Shown: piece by piece, positions 60,679 through 64,000 of the stretch
How positions within the stretch are numbered: the stretch's first letter is position 1
Layout of the letters: each line of letters opens with the position of its first letter
Source: Akkermansia sp.
GTDB lineage: Bacteria > Verrucomicrobiota > Verrucomicrobiia > Verrucomicrobiales > Akkermansiaceae
NCBI GenBank assembly: GCA_030536145.1
Contig: JAUNQN010000002.1
Coordinates: 25,778-89,777 of the forward strand
Length of the DNA: 64,000 nt
Direction: 5' to 3'
Position numbers and translations under genes: made by a program
Notes under the pieces: model-generated
Databases searched by the model: none
What the model was told of the DNA's origin: nothing
Seen by the model: only the letters and a program-made list of their open reading frames with translations

Positions 60679-61605
60679 TCACCCGAACAGGGGGGTGGAG
60701 TAGTAGCGGTCTGCGGAATCCGGCAACAGGGCCACCACGGTCTTGCCCGCCATGTCCTCCCGGCAGGCCACCTGTGTGGCCGCGTACAGCGCTGCCCCGC
60801 CGGAGATGCCCACCAGCACGCCGTCCAGCCGCCCCAGTTCCCGCGCCGTGGCAAAGGGCGCCTCGTCATCCACCGCCACCAGCTCGTCATACGCGGTGCG
60901 GTCCAGCGTGGCGGGTACAAAGTTGGCACCTATGCCCTGGATTTTGTGCGGGCCGGCCTGGCCGCTCCCCAGCAGGGGGGAGGATGCCGGCTCCACGCCG
61001 ATGATGCGCACGCCCGGCTTCTGCTCCCGCAGGTAGCGGGCCACTCCGGTAATGGTGCCGCCGGTGCCTATTCCGGCCACAAAGGCATCCACCGTGCCAT
61101 CCGTATCCCGCCAAATCTCCGGCCCCGTGGTGGCATAGTGCGCGGCGGGGTTCACGGGGTTCTCAAACTGCCCGGCAATCAAGGAGCCGGGCAGGGCGGC
61201 CTGCAGCTCCTGCGCCTTGGCCACGGAGCCTGCCATGCCCTGCGCCCCGGGGGTGAGCACTATCTCCGCTCCGTATGCCTTCAGGATATTGCGGCGCTCC
61301 ACGCTCATGGTGTCGGGCATGACCAAGATGGCCCGGTACCCGCGCGCGGCCGCCACCATGGCCAGGCCAATGCCCGTGTTGCCGCTGGTGGGCTCTATGA
61401 TGGTGCCGCCCTTCTGCAGGCGCCCGCTGCGCTCCGCCTCATCTATGATGGCCAGCCCCACGCGGTCCTTCACGGAACCGGCCGGATTCAGGTACTCCAG
61501 CTTGACCAGCAGGCGCGCCTTCACACCGTGCGCGGCGTTGTAGTTCACCGGTTCCAGCAGCGGCGTGCCGCCTATCAGCTCCTCTATCCTGGTGTAGATT
61601 CTCAT
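60679..61605 (-). CDS. cysK: Cysteine synthase
   Basis: 308 residues. It makes cysteine from O-acetylserine and sulfide. The PLP lysine is in LNPAGSVKDRVGL, and PTSGNTGIG, GTGGTITGVARYL and GISGGAA are conserved. SD AGGAGA and a 17-nt-spaced promoter precede it, so it has a normal leader. It is convergent with the TolC-like gene only 9 nt away. Confidence 0.96.
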   Translation of the reverse strand: MRIYTRIEELIGGTPLLEPVNYNAAHGVKARLLVKLEYLNPAGSVKDRVGLAIIDEAERSGRLQKGGTIIEPTSGNTGIGLAMVAAARGYRAILVMPDTMSVERRNILKAYGAEIVLTPGAQGMAGSVAKAQELQAALPGSLIAGQFENPVNPAAHYATTGPEIWRDTDGTVDAFVAGIGTGGTITGVARYLREQKPGVRIIGVEPASSPLLGSGQAGPHKIQGIGANFVPATLDRTAYDELVAVDDEAPFATARELGRLDGVLVGISGGAALYAATQVACREDMAGKTVVALLPDSADRYYSTPLFG

Positions 61606-61627
61606 GGCGTTGTTCTCCTATCCGCCC

Positions 61628-61656
61628 ATGCTACCACATCTGCCCCGCCTTGGCAA
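61628..61656 (-). promoter_or_regulatory. cysK promoter
   Basis: Minus strand TTGCCA (61656-61651), 17 nt, TAGCAT (61633-61628). The leader of about 15 nt contains an SD. Confidence 0.82.
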
Positions 61657-61683
61657 GCACGCGCTTGAAGCCATGCCAAACAG

Positions 61684-61713
61684 GCGGGCGGAGCCTGTGC
61701 GGCCCCGCCCGTC
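61684..61713 (-). terminator. GC-rich hairpin between the His-rich lipoprotein gene and cysK
   Basis: GGGCGG and CCGCCC arms with an inner GCC/GGC stem. No clear T-tract on either strand. Confidence 0.4.
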
Positions 61714-61744
61714 CCATCGCTGTCCTTCCTGCTTGCCCCGGCCT

Positions 61745-61915
61745 TTAGCGGCGGTGGTGATGGTGGTGCTGCGGAGCCGGCGCGTGGTGGTGGTACCCGC
61801 CATTGTACCCCATGTGGGCTACATGCCCTGCATGGTGGTGGTGCCAGCAGCAGGAGGAGGAAACGGCGGCAAGCACGGCAATGGCCGCGCACTTGATGAT
61901 GTTCTTCATATTCAT
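61745..61915 (-). CDS. Tiny histidine-rich lipoprotein
   Basis: 56 residues (a second ATG at 61909 gives 54). A short signal (KNIIKCAAIAVLAAVSSSC) leads to a lipobox-like SSSCC. The mature 35 residues hold about 14 His in runs (WHHHHAGHVAHMGYNGGYHHH, QHHHHHRR) with Gly, Tyr and Pro. Such tails bind Ni, Zn, Co or Cu. It may buffer metal at the membrane (inference). The signal-plus-His layout makes chance unlikely, but no SD or good promoter was found. Confidence 0.65.
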   Translation of the reverse strand: MNMKNIIKCAAIAVLAAVSSSCCWHHHHAGHVAHMGYNGGYHHHAPAPQHHHHHRR

Positions 61916-62083
61916 GGTATGCAGGTTCTGATTTGATGGTTCATGCCGCCTTGCAGGCGGCCTTCATCTACTCGGCGCGCTAGGAACGGATTTTTGTTTT
62001 GTTTTTTATCTGTTTTGGAAATTAATTTGTTTTTCCGTGCCAGCCTGGCAAGCCTCCAATGCGCGCATGTTAGGCGAATTTTC

Positions 62084-62112
62084 TTGACTTCGGCGCGCTT
62101 GGAAGCTAGGAT
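62084..62112 (+). promoter_or_regulatory. rfb operon promoter
   Basis: TTGACT (62084-62089), 17 nt, TAGGAT (62107-62112). It lies 213 nt upstream of rfbA, and 9 nt before the ATG of a short frame. Confidence 0.72.
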
Positions 62113-62121
62113 GGCGGCGGT

Positions 62122-62310
62122 ATGGAAGTTGTTCTCCTTTTCCTCTGTCCGGCGGTCACCTTCGGCTTGCACGAGAGCGTGGATAAATCTTTCGCCGGTG
62201 CGCAGGCTTGCAGCTCCGTCCTCAGAGCGTACAGTATGCAGGGGGACGTAGCCTCCATAGGGAATGCCTCTGCCGGCGGTGGTGCCGAGGCCGGGTACAA
62301 GGCTCTGTAA
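62122..62310 (+). CDS. Candidate short leader ORF before rfbA
   Basis: 62 residues, starting 9 nt after the -10 box and ending 15 nt before rfbA. The N-terminus is hydrophobic (MEVVLLFLCPAVTFG), the rest Gly/Ala-rich with no known motif. Position, not content, is the only support; it could be mere leader sequence. Confidence 0.25.
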   Translation: MEVVLLFLCPAVTFGLHESVDKSFAGAQACSSVLRAYSMQGDVASIGNASAGGGAEAGYKAL

Positions 62311-62325
62311 TTCATTCACTTCGAT

Positions 62326-63213
62326 ATGAAAGGTATTGTGTTGGCAGGCGGCTCCGGGACGCGCTTGTACCCCATCACCAAGGGGGTTAGCAAGCAGATG
62401 CTGCCTGTGTTTGACAAACCCATGATCTACTACCCGGTTTCCACGCTCATGTTGGCGGGAATCCGGGAAATCCTCATCATTTCCACCCCGCGTGACCTGC
62501 CCGCTTTCCGTGAGTTGCTGGGAGACGGGAGTGATTTCGGTGTGCAGTTTTCCTATGCGGAGCAGCCCTCGCCGGATGGCCTGGCGCAGGCCTTTATCAT
62601 CGGCAAGGATTTCATCGGCGATGATTCTGCCTGCCTGGTGCTGGGTGACAACATCTTCTTCGGTGAAGGGCTGCGCGGCAAGCTGGTTACCGCTGTGCAG
62701 AATGCGGAACATGAGGACAAGGCCACCGTGTTCTGCTACTTTGTGGCAGACCCGGAGCGCTACGGCGTGGCGGAATTCGATAAGGACGGGAACTGCATCT
62801 CCATCGAGGAGAAGCCTGCCGAGCCCAAGAGCAACTATGCCGTTGTCGGCCTGTACTTCTACCCCAACGGGGTGGTGAAGGTGGCTGCCGGCATCAAGCC
62901 GTCCGCCCGCGGTGAGCTGGAAATCACCTCCGTCAACCAGGCCTTTCTGGAAAAGAACGCCCTGAAGGTGCAGACCATGGGGCGCGGCTACGCGTGGCTG
63001 GACACAGGCACGCATGATTCTCTGAGCGAGGCCTCCACCTTTGTGGAGGTTATAGAAAAGCGCCAGGGGCTCAAGATTGCCTGTCTGGAGGGTATTGCAT
63101 ACGAGCAGGGGTGGATTTCCGCCGACAAGCTCCGCGAGCTGGCGCAACCGATGCTCAAGAATCCCTACGGCCAATATCTCCTTTCCCTTTCCAAGAAACG
63201 CATCCGCAAATGA
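62326..63213 (+). CDS. rfbA: Glucose-1-phosphate thymidylyltransferase
   Basis: 295 residues. It makes dTDP-glucose. [46 protein letters not shown] and [10 protein letters not shown] are the family signature. First gene of an rfbA-rfbC-rfbD run for dTDP-L-rhamnose. The rfbC ATG overlaps its stop (ATGA). rfbB is not between A and C, so it must be further on. Confidence 0.97.
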   Translation: MKGIVLAGGSGTRLYPITKGVSKQMLPVFDKPMIYYPVSTLMLAGIREILIISTPRDLPAFRELLGDGSDFGVQFSYAEQPSPDGLAQAFIIGKDFIGDDSACLVLGDNIFFGEGLRGKLVTAVQNAEHEDKATVFCYFVADPERYGVAEFDKDGNCISIEEKPAEPKSNYAVVGLYFYPNGVVKVAAGIKPSARGELEITSVNQAFLEKNALKVQTMGRGYAWLDTGTHDSLSEASTFVEVIEKRQGLKIACLEGIAYEQGWISADKLRELAQPMLKNPYGQYLLSLSKKRIRK

Positions 63214-63779
63214 ACGTTATCCCTACCGCTATTCCCGGCGTTGCCATCATCGAGCCCCGTGTGTTTGGTGATGAGCGTGGCTATTTCTTTGAATCTTTTT
63301 CTTCCGAGTCCTTCCGCAAGGAGGTGTGCGATACCGTGTTTGTGCAGGACAACGAGTCCAAGTCCTGCTACGGCGTGGTGCGTGGTTTGCACTACCAGAA
63401 AGCGCCGCATTGCCAGAGCAAGCTGGTGCGCGTGGTGAAGGGTGCTGTGCTGGACGTGGCGGTGGACATCCGCAAGGGCTCCCCCACCTACGGCCAGCAC
63501 GTGGCCGTGGAGCTGACGGCGGAGAACCACCGCCAGCTCTTCATCCCCCGCGGTTTTGCCCATGGTTTTGCCGTATTGAGCGAGGAGGCCGTGTTCCAAT
63601 ACAAGTGTGACAACTACTACGCCCCGCAGAGCGAGGGCGGCATCGCGTGGGATGACCCCGCCCTGGGCATAGACTGGAAGCTGCCCAAGGGGGCTATCAT
63701 CCTCTCCGCCAAGGACACCGGCCGCTGTGCGCTGGCCGATGCCCCCGCTGATTTCGATATCAACACCCCCCTCTACTGA
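63210..63779 (+). CDS. rfbC: dTDP-4-dehydrorhamnose 3,5-epimerase
   Basis: 189 residues. Cupin epimerase: [22 protein letters not shown], the catalytic His in [19 protein letters not shown] and [16 protein letters not shown]. It epimerises C3 and C5 of the dTDP-keto sugar. Translationally coupled to rfbA; rfbD follows after 5 nt. Confidence 0.97.
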   Translation: MNVIPTAIPGVAIIEPRVFGDERGYFFESFSSESFRKEVCDTVFVQDNESKSCYGVVRGLHYQKAPHCQSKLVRVVKGAVLDVAVDIRKGSPTYGQHVAVELTAENHRQLFIPRGFAHGFAVLSEEAVFQYKCDNYYAPQSEGGIAWDDPALGIDWKLPKGAIILSAKDTGRCALADAPADFDINTPLY

Positions 63780-63784
63780 TAGCC

Positions 63785-64000
63785 ATGAATGTTCTAGTGA
63801 CAGGAGCAAACGGCCAGCTGGGCAACGAGATGCGCCGCATAGCCGCAAGCGGTGCCACGCCCCACCGCTACATCTTTACCGATGTGGCCGAGCTGGATAT
63901 CACCGACCCCGCCGCCATCGGGGCGATGCTTGGCGCGGAACAGGTGGATGCTATCGTCAACTGTGCCGCCTACACCAACGTGGACAAGGCGGAGGAGGAT
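63785..64000 (+). CDS. rfbD: dTDP-4-dehydrorhamnose reductase, cut by window end
   Basis: 72 residues are visible before the window ends. The NAD(P)-binding MNVLVTGANGQLGNEM and the CAAYTNVDKAEED block (the conserved 'aAyT.Vd.AE') identify RfbD. It reduces the keto sugar to dTDP-L-rhamnose. Confidence 0.93.
   Translation, partial: MNVLVTGANGQLGNEMRRIAASGATPHRYIFTDVAELDITDPAAIGAMLGAEQVDAIVNCAAYTNVDKAEED

Larger units (their letters stand above)
61916..62325. other. Intergenic region upstream of the rfb operon
   Basis: 410 bp. It contains a GCCGCC/GGCGGC hairpin (61947-61963), a T-rich stretch (about 61988-62036), the rfb promoter (62084-62112) and a leader of about 205 nt that includes a 62-codon frame. 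No other gene is seen. Confidence 0.6.

Noticed and set aside
61912-63174. Minus-strand frame with a Lys-rich C-terminal part in the rfb leader
   Set aside because: The first two thirds are antisense to rfbA, rare AGA/CTA/GTA codons are frequent, and no start fits; the Lys-rich part comes from a T-rich intergenic stretch.
1-64000. CRISPR arrays, rRNA genes, insertion sequences and integrase-type att sites
   Set aside because: Looked for regular direct repeats, rRNA cores, transposase motifs and inverted termini; none was convincing. The single tRNA has no integrase gene or 3'-end duplication near it.

Overview
The window is GC-rich (judged by eye, not computed), gene-dense bacterial chromosome. 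It contains about 65 protein-coding genes, one tRNA, no rRNA, no CRISPR array and no recognisable insertion sequence. A Verrucomicrobiota member close to Akkermansiaceae is the best guess (inference). Supporting points are a PilQ-like secretin of the kind found in Akkermansia, a spc ribosomal operon without S14 or L30, HPr kinase present although no PTS genes are in view, pyrophosphate-type phosphofructokinase, Sel1 lipoproteins, and A-rich leaders mostly lacking Shine-Dalgarno (SD) sequences.

Layout. 1-3.6 kb: 3' part of a secretin and two hypothetical proteins. 3.7-5.2 kb: tRNA-Glu, a terminator and a MATE exporter packed against each other. 5.3-10.5 kb: partial spc operon (L24, L5, S8, L6, L18, S5, L15, SecY). 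10.6-14 kb: hisS, asd and ispA. 14.1-16.4 kb: a short-chain dehydrogenase overlapping a GH75-like secreted protein. 16.5-21.5 kb: ilvD, a POT-like transporter, an ankyrin protein and a Sel1 lipoprotein. 21.8-25.4 kb: UTP-glucose-1-phosphate uridylyltransferase, a GGQ release-factor-like protein, then metY with an Rrf2 regulator. 25.4-30.3 kb, minus strand: hprK-nif3-RluA-type synthase, and HAD phosphatase-AI-2E exporter. 30.3-35.8 kb: an AT-rich island with an AlbA_2/Schlafen-type gene, a ROK kinase, a large membrane protein and a lipoprotein. 35.9-41.2 kb: pfp, a lipoprotein, lepA and malic enzyme. 41.2-48.9 kb, minus strand: small membrane proteins flanking DUF2752, an MFS carrier, trxB with a Sel1 lipoprotein, and malQ with a carbohydrate porin. 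49.1-52.3 kb: a DksA-like protein with a histone-H1-like tail, L33, S18, folE2 and a TIM-barrel isomerase. 52.3-60.7 kb: three family 2 glycosyltransferases divergent from a paired ABC exporter and a TolC-like lipoprotein. 60.7-64 kb: cysK, a tiny His-rich lipoprotein, and rfbA-rfbC-rfbD running off the end.

The strongest system-level signal is promoter geometry. At nine genes a good -35/-10 pair stops only 6-8 nt before the start codon (6 nt in six of them), which predicts leaderless mRNAs. Other genes in the window have normal leaders, so two modes of translation initiation appear to coexist. Other notable points are a three-stem RNA ending in a T-tract just upstream of folE2, a DksA-like protein that has lost one Cys from each zinc pair, a ROK kinase that has lost all its zinc ligands, an inverted repeat overlapping the ROK promoter, and a tRNA terminator 8 nt upstream of the MATE start codon.
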